Shown one piece after another: positions 11,383 to 20,117 of a stretch of DNA of 64,000 nucleotides. Numbering within the stretch: the stretch's first letter is position 1; each line of letters begins with the position of its first letter. The notes below the pieces were generated by a model, which saw nothing but the letters and a program-made list of their open reading frames with translations, searched no databases and was not told where the DNA came from. A program made the position numbers and the translations under genes. This DNA comes from Streptomyces diastatochromogenes (GTDB lineage: Bacteria; Actinomycetota; Actinomycetes; Streptomycetales; Streptomycetaceae). The stretch spans positions 256,726 to 320,725 of the forward strand of contig NZ_MCGQ01000010.1 of NCBI RefSeq assembly GCF_002242805.1, in the 5' to 3' direction.

Positions 11383-12270
11383 TCAGTGCTCGCGCGGGGC
11401 GGGAACCACGCGCTCCACCTCAGGGTGGACGGTGAGCAGTTGACGCATGGCCGCCTCCGCCGCCGCGCCGTCGCCGGTGCCGAGCGCGTCGACGATCCGC
11501 GCGTGCAGCGCGAGGGATGCCTCGTTCGGCCGGTCACAGCCCGTGACCGGTCCGCCGGAGACCTGGAGGGCGGCCGAGACGATCCCTGAGAGGTGCTCCA
11601 GCATGCGGTTGCCCGCGATCTGGATGAGCAGCCCGTGGAACTCCGTGTCGGCGCGCGAGAACGTCAGCGCGTCGCCCTGCGCCATGGCGTGGCTCATGAT
11701 CTCGACCATGTCCGACAGGCGCTGCTGCACCTCCTCGCGCCCGTGCCCGGCGGCGAGGCGGGCGGCGAGCGGCTCGATCGTCCAGCGCAGCTCGCTCAGC
11801 TCGCGGCGCTGGTCGTCGCGCTGCGGCCCGAAGGCCCGCCACTCGATGATGTCCGGGTCGAGGAGGTTCCAGTCGCTGACGGGACGCACGCGTGTGCCGA
11901 CGTTCGGGCGGGCGCTGACGAGGCCCTTGGCCTCCAGGACGCGGAGGGACTCGCGGACGACGGTACGGGAGACCTCGAAGCGCTGGCCGATCTCCTCGGG
12001 CACCAGCGGGCGGTCCGCCCCCAGGTCCCCGGAGACGATCATCTGACCCAGCTGCTGGACGAGTTGGCCGTGCAGTCCGCGTCCGCGGCTGCCCGTGGCG
12101 CGTCGGCCGACGCGGCCCAGCTCGGGGTCGGCTCCGTCCCAGGCGGGCGCTCCGACACGGTCGGCCACCGGGGCCTCGGTGTAGGGGTAGCGGTCGAGAT
12201 CGCCCGGGCCGGTCAGACCAGAGTCTGCGGAGCGGGCGGCGGTCATCATGGTGTGCGCAAGGGTACTCAC
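11383..12270 (-). CDS. whiH: GntR/FadR-family sporulation regulator WhiH
   Basis: About 295 residues. After a ~60-residue N-terminal extension comes a GntR winged helix (GADRPLVPEEIGQRFEVSRT and ESLRVLEAKGLVSARPNVGT), then a FadR-type all-helical effector domain (FCD) with metal-site-like residues in DTEFHGLLIQIAGN. The gene next to hrdB in Streptomyces is whiH, needed for sporulation septation in aerial hyphae, and the length and family fit. GTG at 12270 follows AAAGGAT. The FCD domain suggests a small-molecule ligand, which is unknown to me. Identity rests on synteny plus family. Confidence 0.88.
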   Translation of the reverse strand: MSTLAHTMMTAARSADSGLTGPGDLDRYPYTEAPVADRVGAPAWDGADPELGRVGRRATGSRGRGLHGQLVQQLGQMIVSGDLGADRPLVPEEIGQRFEVSRTVVRESLRVLEAKGLVSARPNVGTRVRPVSDWNLLDPDIIEWRAFGPQRDDQRRELSELRWTIEPLAARLAAGHGREEVQQRLSDMVEIMSHAMAQGDALTFSRADTEFHGLLIQIAGNRMLEHLSGIVSAALQVSGGPVTGCDRPNEASLALHARIVDALGTGDGAAAEAAMRQLLTVHPEVERVVPAPREH

Positions 12271-12432
12271 GGATCCTTTGTCGGCGCCGCCTCCAACTCC
12301 CTTGAGGTCTTTGGTGAAAAGCACACGAAAGGGTGATCGCTCACCCCGTCGCAATTGACGCCTTATCGGAAAGAAACGTGCTTTCTCCGGGGAGTTGTGG
12401 GCACAGCAGGACCGCAAGCGTACGGACGGTGG

Positions 12433-14895
12433 TCATCGGGCCCTGGCGCGCAGCGTCGTGACCAGATACGCGCAGAGCAGTGCGGCCAGCGACAACGTCA
12501 GTGCACCACCCACGGGTTGGGCGAGAAGCCGGGCCATCGCGAGCAGATACCGCTCCCCTCCGAAGGGCCAGTCCAGCAGGAAGACCTCCCGCATCCGCAC
12601 CGGGAAGCCGGCCGCCATCCGCACGGCTCGACCCTGCAGCGCCTTGTGCACGGCGGGGACGACGAGGACGGGTACGGCGAGGACCGCGGCGAGGCCCGCC
12701 GTGGTGGACCGGAAGACGCCGGCCGCCAGAACACCGGCCCATGCGCAGCCGATGACCAGTCCGAGCCAACTCGCACTCAGCGAGAGCCAGTCCGAGGGAA
12801 CTTGCGTCAGCTCCCGTCCGTAGGCGAGATAGAGCACTTCGGCGTTGCAGCCCACGGTGAGGAAGGCCAGCATCAGGGCGGTGGCTCCGGAGACGAGGAG
12901 TTTCGCGGTGAGCAGCCCCAGCCGGCGGGGCACGGTCCCACGGTCCGCCGCCAGTGCGGGGTGACGGAACTCGTCTCCGAAGGCCAGCGCACCGAGCAGT
13001 CCCGCCGCGAGCGCCGTGGGCGGCAGCGGCAGTTCCCGCGGCCACGCCGCGAACAGTCGCGCCTGCGGGGTGTGGCCGAGCCGCGCCAGGAGTACGGCGG
13101 TGAGCGCGGACACCACCAGCACGGCCCCGCAGGTGAGGAATCCGGTGCCGATTCCGGTGGCGCGCCGGAGTTCGTAACGCAGGGGGCGTAGGGGGCTGCG
13201 GGCGGGTCGGACGGAGATGGGGGGCGGGAGGGAGGACAAAGCGTCGCGAGCGGGGACGGAGTCGGCATGCGAGCGTGCCGGGTGCCCGCCATGCCCGGCC
13301 TGCCCGGCCCGGGGCTGGGGACTGCCGGAATGCCGGTCGTCTGAATGCCGGGCGTCCGGGCTCCGGACTTCTGGATTCCGAGCGTCTGGATTCCGAGCGC
13401 CGGGGACAGTCGCGCCGACCGCCAGCGTGCCGAGCGCGGCGGTGCTCTCGGTGTCGGCTTCTGCCCCCGGGTCCGTGGATGCCTCCGAGGAGTCGACCTC
13501 GAGTGCGGCCGCGAGGGGGCGGGTCTCGGCGGCGATCGCAGGCGCGCCGGCAGGAGCGGCCGCCTCGGCACCGCCGCCCACCCCGTCCGCAGCGGCGGAG
13601 GCCGCACCCGGGGACGTGGGGTCGGCTCCAGGAGCAGCGCCAAGGGACGTACGGCCGGTTCCGGAGACGGTGTCGGCTTGCGCCAGCCCCTCGGCCGGGG
13701 TGCCGTGGGCGATCCTCGTGCGGCCCGGCAAGGAGCTGCGGGCGTGAACTCCCCCGAGCGACGACCACTCGTCGCCGACGCCCTCCTCCGACTCCGGCTC
13801 CGGCTCCGACGTCGAGACGCTGGACACCACCCGCTCCTGCTCCAGTGACGCGAGACCGGACGCCGCCCGCGCAGGCGGAGCAGCCCGCTCCTCCGACGAC
13901 GAGCCGGACGCGGCTTCTGCCCCGCCCTCCGGCAAGCGTTCCGCCACGTCCTGTTCCGGCCCGGCCGCCACCTCCTCACCGGCAGCTCTCACCACGCCCC
14001 CGGCTCCCGATTCCGCACTCGGCCCCATGTCCCCGACCTCGTCGGCGAGTTGGTGGACGAGAATGCCGTGCCGGAACGCGGTCTCGCCGATGTCGGCGGT
14101 CGTACTGCCGTACACGGAGAGGTGGTTGCCGCCCTCCCGCACGACCTCGACGGACCGCTGGTCGGTACGGGCCTCCTTGGTGAGCGCGGCCGCGAGACGG
14201 GCGGCGTGGGGACTGCGGACGGCCACGCGCGGACGCAGCCGGGTGCGGGCGAACGCTCTTGCCTCCTGGTCGGCGACGATCCTGCCGCCGTCGAGAGTGA
14301 CGACCCGGTCGGCCTCGCGTGCGGCCTCCTTGGAGTCGGCAGTCGTGAACAGCACCGTGCCGCCCTGGGTCGCGTGCGCGCGCAGCATGCCGTACAGCCA
14401 GCGCGCCTCGCGGGCGGAGAGGCCGTCGGCGGGGTCGTCCAGCACGAGCGTGTGCGGGTCGGGCAGGAGGGCGCAGGCCAGTCCGAGTCTGCGGTCCATG
14501 CCGCGCGACAGGGTGCCGAGGCGTTCCTCGCGGAGGCTGACGAGACCCACGACCTCGAGGACTTCGTCGGCGCGCCGGACGGGAACTCCCGCCGCCGCGC
14601 ACAGCATGCGCAGATGCCCGCGGACCGAGCGGGCCGGATGACCGGGTACGTCGCCGAGGAGCACGCCGACTTCCCGCGACGGGTGGGCGATCTGATGCAG
14701 GGGCCGACCCCTGAAGTAGGTGATGCCGCGGCCCTGTTGGAGTTCGAGCATCAGTCTGAGCGCCGCCGTCTTGCCCGCGCCCTCCGCCCCGAGGAGCACG
14801 GTGACACGGCCGGCGTGCGCCTCGAAGGAGACGTCGTCGACGGCGGGCGGGTGACCCTTGCGGGGGTTGCTGGTCAGTCCGAAAGCCTGGATCAC
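12433..14895 (-). CDS. ABC transporter, ATPase and permease fused in one chain
   Basis: About 820 residues. The N-terminal ABC ATPase has Walker A GAEGAGKT (around residue 40), a degenerate signature LGTLSRGM, Walker B TLVLDDPADGL and the usual C-terminal beta strands. A linker of roughly 270 residues, rich in Glu, Ser, Pro and Ala, follows with a degenerate repeat of the type NPDAR/SPDAR. The last ~260 residues hold about six transmembrane helices. GTG at 14895 (VIQAFGLTSNP) is preferred to TTG at 14904 because it gives the usual family N terminus. This is an ABC-2-type exporter architecture, normally encoded as two genes. It lies 162 bp upstream of whiH on the same strand. Substrate unknown. 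Confidence 0.85.
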   Translation of the reverse strand: MIQAFGLTSNPRKGHPPAVDDVSFEAHAGRVTVLLGAEGAGKTAALRLMLELQQGRGITYFRGRPLHQIAHPSREVGVLLGDVPGHPARSVRGHLRMLCAAAGVPVRRADEVLEVVGLVSLREERLGTLSRGMDRRLGLACALLPDPHTLVLDDPADGLSAREARWLYGMLRAHATQGGTVLFTTADSKEAAREADRVVTLDGGRIVADQEARAFARTRLRPRVAVRSPHAARLAAALTKEARTDQRSVEVVREGGNHLSVYGSTTADIGETAFRHGILVHQLADEVGDMGPSAESGAGGVVRAAGEEVAAGPEQDVAERLPEGGAEAASGSSSEERAAPPARAASGLASLEQERVVSSVSTSEPEPESEEGVGDEWSSLGGVHARSSLPGRTRIAHGTPAEGLAQADTVSGTGRTSLGAAPGADPTSPGAASAAADGVGGGAEAAAPAGAPAIAAETRPLAAALEVDSSEASTDPGAEADTESTAALGTLAVGATVPGARNPDARNPEVRSPDARHSDDRHSGSPQPRAGQAGHGGHPARSHADSVPARDALSSLPPPISVRPARSPLRPLRYELRRATGIGTGFLTCGAVLVVSALTAVLLARLGHTPQARLFAAWPRELPLPPTALAAGLLGALAFGDEFRHPALAADRGTVPRRLGLLTAKLLVSGATALMLAFLTVGCNAEVLYLAYGRELTQVPSDWLSLSASWLGLVIGCAWAGVLAAGVFRSTTAGLAAVLAVPVLVVPAVHKALQGRAVRMAAGFPVRMREVFLLDWPFGGERYLLAMARLLAQPVGGALTLSLAALLCAYLVTTLRARAR

Positions 14896-14991
14896 CTGCA
14901 GCAAGATAGCGCGGGATGTCTGGTTTTTCGGGTATCGCCTGATCTGTTCCTAGGTGGCGCGCAAGTCGAAGGGGATTTTTGTCCCCCATTC

Positions 14992-15036
14992 GATGGATTG
15001 GATGGATTCGGTGGATTCGGTGGATTCGGTGGATCA
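14992..15036. repeat. 9-bp tandem repeat at the NUDIX stop codon
   Basis: About five units of a 9-bp repeat (GATGGATTG drifting to GGTGGATTC) run directly into the stop codon of the NUDIX gene (15034-15036). Copy number is likely to vary between strains. The repeat lies between this gene and the ABC transporter start. Confidence 0.7.
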
Positions 15037-15792
15037 GACCTCGGGACGGAGCATCGGAGGGTTGAGCAAGGTGGCGCCACCGGCCCGGAAGAGCTGAGCC
15101 GGCCGCCCGCCCTGGCGGGTCGTCGTACCGCCCGTCGGAACCAGGAATCCCGGCGTTCCGGTGACCTTGCGGTGGAAGTTGCGCGGATCGAGGGCCACGC
15201 CCCACACGGCCTCGTAGACCCGGCGCAGCTCGCCGACGGTGAACTCGGGCGTACAGAACGCGGTGGCCAGCGACGAGTACTCGATCTTGGAGCGGGCCCG
15301 CTCGACCCCGTCGGCGAGGATCTGGGCGTGGTCGAAGGCGAGCGGTGCCACGGGTTCGCCGTCGCGGCCGTATCCGCCCTGCTGGAGCAGCTCCTCGACC
15401 GGTGCCCAGCGCGCGTTGCTCGCGTCACCGCCGGCCCGGGGCGCGGGCAGGTCCGGGGCGAGGGCGAGGTGCGCGACGCTGACGACCCGCATCCGGGGGT
15501 CCCGCTTCGGGTCGCCGTAGGTGGCGAGCTGTTCCAGGTGGGCGCCGTTGTCCTGAGCCGGGGCCGAGGGATCGTGGGCGCGCAGCCCGGTCTCCTCGGC
15601 CAGCTCACGCGCTGCCGCCTGGGACAGGTCCTCGTCGGCCCGTACGAAGCCGCCGGGCAGCGCCCAGCGCCCCTGGAACGGCGGCTCGCCCCTGCGTACC
15701 GCCAACGCGCACAGGGCATGGCGGCGCACGGTCAGCACGACCAGGTCCACGGTGACGGCGAAGGGCGGAAAGGCTGACGGGTCGTAGGGCAT
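15034..15792 (-). CDS. NUDIX hydrolase with C-terminal winged helix (NrtR-like)
   Basis: 252 residues. The Nudix box spans about residues 47-70 (GGFVRADED ... RELAEETGL) and retains the key REL-EE residues. The C-terminal third (FTVGELRRVYEAVWGVALDP and NFHRKV) is the winged-helix segment of NrtR-type proteins, which bind ADP-ribose and regulate NAD genes. ATG at 15792 is chosen because the protein begins MPYDPSAF and upstream residues do not look coding. It could be an ADP-ribose-responsive regulator, an active hydrolase, or both. No NAD-biosynthesis gene is adjacent. Confidence 0.88.
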   Translation of the reverse strand: MPYDPSAFPPFAVTVDLVVLTVRRHALCALAVRRGEPPFQGRWALPGGFVRADEDLSQAAARELAEETGLRAHDPSAPAQDNGAHLEQLATYGDPKRDPRMRVVSVAHLALAPDLPAPRAGGDASNARWAPVEELLQQGGYGRDGEPVAPLAFDHAQILADGVERARSKIEYSSLATAFCTPEFTVGELRRVYEAVWGVALDPRNFHRKVTGTPGFLVPTGGTTTRQGGRPAQLFRAGGATLLNPPMLRPEV

Positions 15793-15922
15793 GCGGCGAT
15801 CATAGTCGTCTGCCTGACGATAAACACTCCCTTCGTCGACCGCACAGGTGGCGGATCCGCTTCGTTCCGGTATGGGGTGCAGGGTGGGCTCCCAGGCGTC
15901 GATCCTGTGGCGTCGTACGAGG

Positions 15923-18139
15923 TCACACTCCAAGTTGCAGGCCGTTCGCCGCCTCCTCGACCATGGCGAGTCCCAGTCGGCTGACCCGCACGGCGAAGGG
16001 AGCGCCCGCGACGCGCAACCCCGTCAGCCCGATCTCGCCGAGCGGAGCGCTCCGCACCGGGCGCAGAGTGACGGTGCGGGCCGGGGCGTCGGGGCGGATG
16101 CCCGCGAGCGTGGTGAGGACCAGGACCGCGGAGGCCGCGGCGGTGGCCGCCGGGCGGCACGCCGCCGGGTGCGGGAGGGGAGCTCTCCCGGCAGAGCGCT
16201 GCTCCCCCGCGAACATCTCCGGCAGCCGGTGGCCGAAGTGCTCCGCTGCCGCCAGCAGCCCCCTCAGCAGGCCGCTCGCCTCCTTGTCGTAACCGGCGGC
16301 GGCCAGTCCGGCGACGGCGAGCGCGGTCTCGTGGACCCGCACGGCTCCGGTCCGGTGGCCGAACGGATTGTGTCCGGCCTCCTTGGTGCCGAGGCCGCGC
16401 AGCCCCCAGCCCGCGTCCATCGCCGGGCCGCCGAGCAGCCGGGCGAGCTGTTCGGTCTGCACCTTGTCGAGCAGGCCGGGGGCGAGCCGGCCGGCGCCGA
16501 GCAGGCCGGTGTCGAGAAGGTGCACGGCGGCGGAGCCGAGGTGCGGAAGGGGCCGGCCGTCCGGCGCCAGGGCCGCAGCCGGGCGTCCGCCGCCGCGGTC
16601 CTCGACCCAGAAGCCCGTGCGGAACGCGTTGCGCGCGGCCTGGGCCCACTGTCTTAACTCCGAGCCCCCTGGCCTGCCGTACGCGTCGAGGAGATCGGCC
16701 CCGAGCAGAGCGGCGCGGTGGGCGTGGGCCTGCGTCTCGCAGCGGACCGGGCCTCCCGGCTGCGGGTCGGGGAGGTGGGTTCCGTCGCCGACAGTGGTCC
16801 GCAGCCAGGTCAGGCAGCGCTCGGCGGCGGGCAGCAGTTCCTGTGTCTCCTGCTCGGGGAGCCCCCAGCGGCGGGCCTCGGCGAGCAGGACGGGGAAGAG
16901 AAGCGTGGCCTCGGTGCCTGTGCACGCCGGCGGGAGGAGCGCGCCGGCGTCGCGTAGCGGACCGGGGATCAGGCCGGCCTGTGGGCCCGGGCCCGGCTGC
17001 TGTGAGCGGGCAAGGGTGCGCAGCGTGCCCGCGGCGAGCCGGGTGCCGAGGGGCAGCGCCATCCGGGCCGCGGCAAGCGCCTCGGCCGGTGCCATGCCGC
17101 AGCGCCATGGTGCGCCCGCCGCCAGATAGGTGTCGGAGGGGTGCGCGGGGTCGCGCAGCAGCAGGGCCTGGAGGTCGTCGACGGCGGCCCGCAGCAGGGC
17201 GGCCAGCCGCGGGTCGTCGCCTGCGGCCTGGGCAGGCGCGAAGGGGCTCGTCGCGGCCTGGCCCACGGCGCGCAGCGGTCCGGCCCCGTCCGGGCGAACC
17301 CGTAGCTCCACGCCTGCCGTTCCGCCCGGAGGCAGTTCCAGTTCCCAGCGCAGCAGTCCGGCGGAGGCCAGTGCGTCGGCGGGCGGAGGGTGCGCGGTGA
17401 CGCTGGCGCCGCCGGCCGAGGACCAGCGCAGGCCCGAGTCGTGGACGCTGGCCGGAAGTTCGGGGCCTGCCCTGCCGGAGGCGACGGCGCCGAGGTCCGC
17501 CAGGTCCGTGCCGAGGGAGACCTCGAGCGGGAGGCGGAGGGGGCGTGGGCCGGCGTTGTGGAGCGTGATGCGTTCGGTTCCGTCGGCGTTGCGGGTCCGC
17601 TCGACGACGACGTCGGGATCCGGACCCGCCCCCGGGGAGACACGCAGGGTCCCGACGAAGCGAGCCTGGTCGGCCCCGGTCATCCTGGCCTGCACCGCGA
17701 GCGGTTCGCGCCCGGCGATGCGGATCTGGCACCGCGAGAGCAGGCGCCGGCCGCCCCGGTAGAACCCCTCCAGCCCCCGGCCGGTCAGTTGTCCCTGCTC
17801 GCCGGAGATGGCGAGGCCCGGCAGGGCGACGCAGATCAGGGCGGTGTGTGTGGGCGGCAGGTCGGGAGCCGGCCGGGGTGTCGGGTGCGGCGTACGCGGG
17901 GAAGCACCGGGAGCCGATGCGGTGGTGGGGCGGCGCGGCCGGCTCGTGAGTTGCGCCGAGACCTGGGGCCGGCCGTCGACGGCCGGCGAGATCGGAGACG
18001 TACCCGGGGGCGATGGTGGCTTGGGGTCCCGGATGACCGGTGCGGTGTTCCCGGCGCCGGACCGTGGGAAGAGGCTGCGCCGGGCCCCGGGCGGGCGGTT
18101 GTCGTCGGCGGCTGAGGGCCGAGTCGGCTGCTGATGCAT
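15923..18139 (-). CDS. Glycogen debranching-type protein (GDE N-terminal domain)
   Basis: 738 residues. The first ~100 residues are Pro/Arg-rich and probably disordered. Then comes an N-terminal glycogen-debranching-type beta domain (GEQGQLTGRGLEGFYRGG, the usual landmark near the start) and an alpha/alpha-barrel-like C-terminal part with repeated Trp/Gly helices, including GFWVEDRGGGRP and GWGLRGLGTKEAGHNPFG. The family includes amylo-alpha-1,6-glucosidase-like proteins acting on alpha-glucans; the exact activity is not proven. ATG at 18139 (MHQQPTRPS) is chosen with GGAGAAG upstream. It lies on the same strand as the NUDIX gene, 130 bp upstream. Confidence 0.85.
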   Translation of the reverse strand: MHQQPTRPSAADDNRPPGARRSLFPRSGAGNTAPVIRDPKPPSPPGTSPISPAVDGRPQVSAQLTSRPRRPTTASAPGASPRTPHPTPRPAPDLPPTHTALICVALPGLAISGEQGQLTGRGLEGFYRGGRRLLSRCQIRIAGREPLAVQARMTGADQARFVGTLRVSPGAGPDPDVVVERTRNADGTERITLHNAGPRPLRLPLEVSLGTDLADLGAVASGRAGPELPASVHDSGLRWSSAGGASVTAHPPPADALASAGLLRWELELPPGGTAGVELRVRPDGAGPLRAVGQAATSPFAPAQAAGDDPRLAALLRAAVDDLQALLLRDPAHPSDTYLAAGAPWRCGMAPAEALAAARMALPLGTRLAAGTLRTLARSQQPGPGPQAGLIPGPLRDAGALLPPACTGTEATLLFPVLLAEARRWGLPEQETQELLPAAERCLTWLRTTVGDGTHLPDPQPGGPVRCETQAHAHRAALLGADLLDAYGRPGGSELRQWAQAARNAFRTGFWVEDRGGGRPAAALAPDGRPLPHLGSAAVHLLDTGLLGAGRLAPGLLDKVQTEQLARLLGGPAMDAGWGLRGLGTKEAGHNPFGHRTGAVRVHETALAVAGLAAAGYDKEASGLLRGLLAAAEHFGHRLPEMFAGEQRSAGRAPLPHPAACRPAATAAASAVLVLTTLAGIRPDAPARTVTLRPVRSAPLGEIGLTGLRVAGAPFAVRVSRLGLAMVEEAANGLQLGV

Positions 18140-18387
18140 GCGGTGGCTTCTTCTCCGCTCGGTGCGCCTCGGACGTTCTGGGCGCGGGGTGGGGCACCCG
18201 TAGGGACAAGGGTCGTACGGCGGCACGGCCCGACCAGGCGTTCCGCCACTCAGGTGAACGGGGAGGGACTCTTCCTGGTCACGCCTCACATCGGGCAAGC
18301 CGGCCCGACGACGGCGTGGTGGGAGGGATCCCGCGGAGGCACCTGTGCGGAAGAAGGGGCTCATCCTGCGTCGCTTCGTCCCGGCGC

Positions 18388-19941
18388 TCATCCGTCCCCT
18401 TCGGTCTCCCGTGGACCGGCCGCCGCCGCGATGTCGCGGCTGGCCTCACCGGCACGGGCGCGCATGCCGTCCGGCTTGGCGCTGCCCGGACGTGAAGGTC
18501 CGCCGGCCGGCGATTGAGGGTGGGAGCCGCCCGACCGCCGCCGTGCGTCCTCTGCTCGCGACGACCGAGACCTGCCGTCGCCGCCTTCCGCGGCCCTCGT
18601 TCGGCGACGGCGCCGAGGACCACCGGTCCGCGAGGCACGGTCACCATCGCGACCGTCTGCCGGAGCGGCTGCTCCAGGGTCTGCGACGACCGCGTCCGAA
18701 GGCGTACCCGGGGCTGCTTCCTCTGCCTGATCCGTCTGCTCCGCGCGCTCGGTCCGGGCGCGCCCCGCGCGTTCCGCACGCAGGCAGCGGCGGACCGACT
18801 CGGGGTCGAGTCCTTCGTTGCAGGCCTGGTGCAGCAGGCGGGCGAAGAGGTAGTCGGGGTCCGCGCCCAGTGCCATCGCGAGGGCCTCCCGGGCCTCCAG
18901 CTCGTCTCCGGTCGACCAGGCGACCCAGCCCGCCAGGGTCAGCGGGGCGGCAGCGTGCTCGCCGTACGGTCCGACGCAGCGGCGGGCCAGTGCGCGCCAG
19001 AGCCGCAGAGCCGGACCGGCCTCGTCGCCCTCCATCCACGCGGCCGCCTGGTCGCGGGTCGTGCGGTCCTGGAGCCCGAGGATCAGTGTCGCCGCCTCGT
19101 CGTGGTTGAGCAGTTCGTCGTCGCGGAGGTCCGCCGGGTGCGTGCCGGACACCGGCGCCGCCGCGGCGAACCTGTGAATGATCCGCTCGGCCAGGTCGAG
19201 GGTCTCCTCCGCCACACTCTGCCGGGCCGCGTCGTCCAGGATGCGGGGCACCAGGGACATGCCGGCCGCGTCCAGGGCGATCTCCTGCTCCAGGGCGGCA
19301 CTGGTCTCCCAGGGCAGCAGCCTGACCCGCAACTCGCGGAGCGTGCCCCGGACCTGGATCCCCGCGTAGGTGGCCGCGGCGGCCAGCACCGAGGTGCCGG
19401 GCAGGCCCATCGGCGTTCCGTCGTCGGGGCAGCATCCCTCGACCGCGCAGCTGTACGACCAGAACCGGCCGTCCGAGATGCACAGTGCCTCGACCACCGG
19501 CGCGTCGAGGTCACCGCACTCGGTGCGCAGCAGTTCGACGAGCGGCTTGAGGCGGAGCATCACGTCCCGGCCCGTCTCGCCCCGGCCCGGTTCCCGGCAG
19601 ACGTAGGCGACCATCTGCTCGGGCCGCTTACCGCGTCGCTCGCTGCTGGTCACCAGGCCCCGGACCAGCTGCTGTACGGCCTCCTTCCAGTCGTCCGCGC
19701 CTGCGGGGATGCCCAGCCGGGCCCGGCCGCCGAACCTGCCGCGGCCTCCCCGGTCGTGCAGGGCGACCAGCACGATGCTGTCCTCGGGTCGGTACCCGAG
19801 CAGGTAGGGCAGGGCGTCGGCCAACTCGGCCGGCGTGCGCAGGGTGACCTGGGTGTCGTGCGCGGACGGCTCGTCCAGCGGCTCTCGTCCCGCGATGTCG
19901 CCGTTTTCGAAGGGTCCGGTCGTTTCGCTGTGATTCGTCAT
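18388..19941 (-). CDS. DUF4192 domain protein
   Basis: 517 residues. The N-terminal half has the DUF4192 landmark TPAELADALPYLLGYRPEDS followed by IVLVAL. The middle contains SDGRFWSYSC with a Cys pair (CAVEGCCPDDGTPM) and TLAGWVAWSTGDELEAREAL. The last ~110 residues are rich in Arg, Ala, Gly, Ser and Glu and look disordered. DUF4192 is common in actinobacteria and has no assigned biochemical role that I know. ATG at 19941 (MTNHSET) is chosen because upstream residues are Arg/Pro-rich. It is divergent from the RecQ gene, 176 bp away. Confidence 0.88.
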   Translation of the reverse strand: MTNHSETTGPFENGDIAGREPLDEPSAHDTQVTLRTPAELADALPYLLGYRPEDSIVLVALHDRGGRGRFGGRARLGIPAGADDWKEAVQQLVRGLVTSSERRGKRPEQMVAYVCREPGRGETGRDVMLRLKPLVELLRTECGDLDAPVVEALCISDGRFWSYSCAVEGCCPDDGTPMGLPGTSVLAAAATYAGIQVRGTLRELRVRLLPWETSAALEQEIALDAAGMSLVPRILDDAARQSVAEETLDLAERIIHRFAAAAPVSGTHPADLRDDELLNHDEAATLILGLQDRTTRDQAAAWMEGDEAGPALRLWRALARRCVGPYGEHAAAPLTLAGWVAWSTGDELEAREALAMALGADPDYLFARLLHQACNEGLDPESVRRCLRAERAGRARTERAEQTDQAEEAAPGTPSDAVVADPGAAAPADGRDGDRASRTGGPRRRRRTRAAEGGDGRSRSSRAEDARRRSGGSHPQSPAGGPSRPGSAKPDGMRARAGEASRDIAAAAGPRETEGDG

Positions 19942-20117
19942 GCGCAGACGATCTCGCGGATCCCGAGATTCCGCTTGAGCCTGTGGATAACTCGAATCAG
20001 GGACACGACAAGGCCGGCCCCGGCCGTCGCCGCCCCGTCCACAGCCGGACCGTCGCGGTCGTCCGTTCGCGACCGGCGCCCGCCCGATTGTCAGTCCCGT
20101 CCTGTTGTATGGGACGC

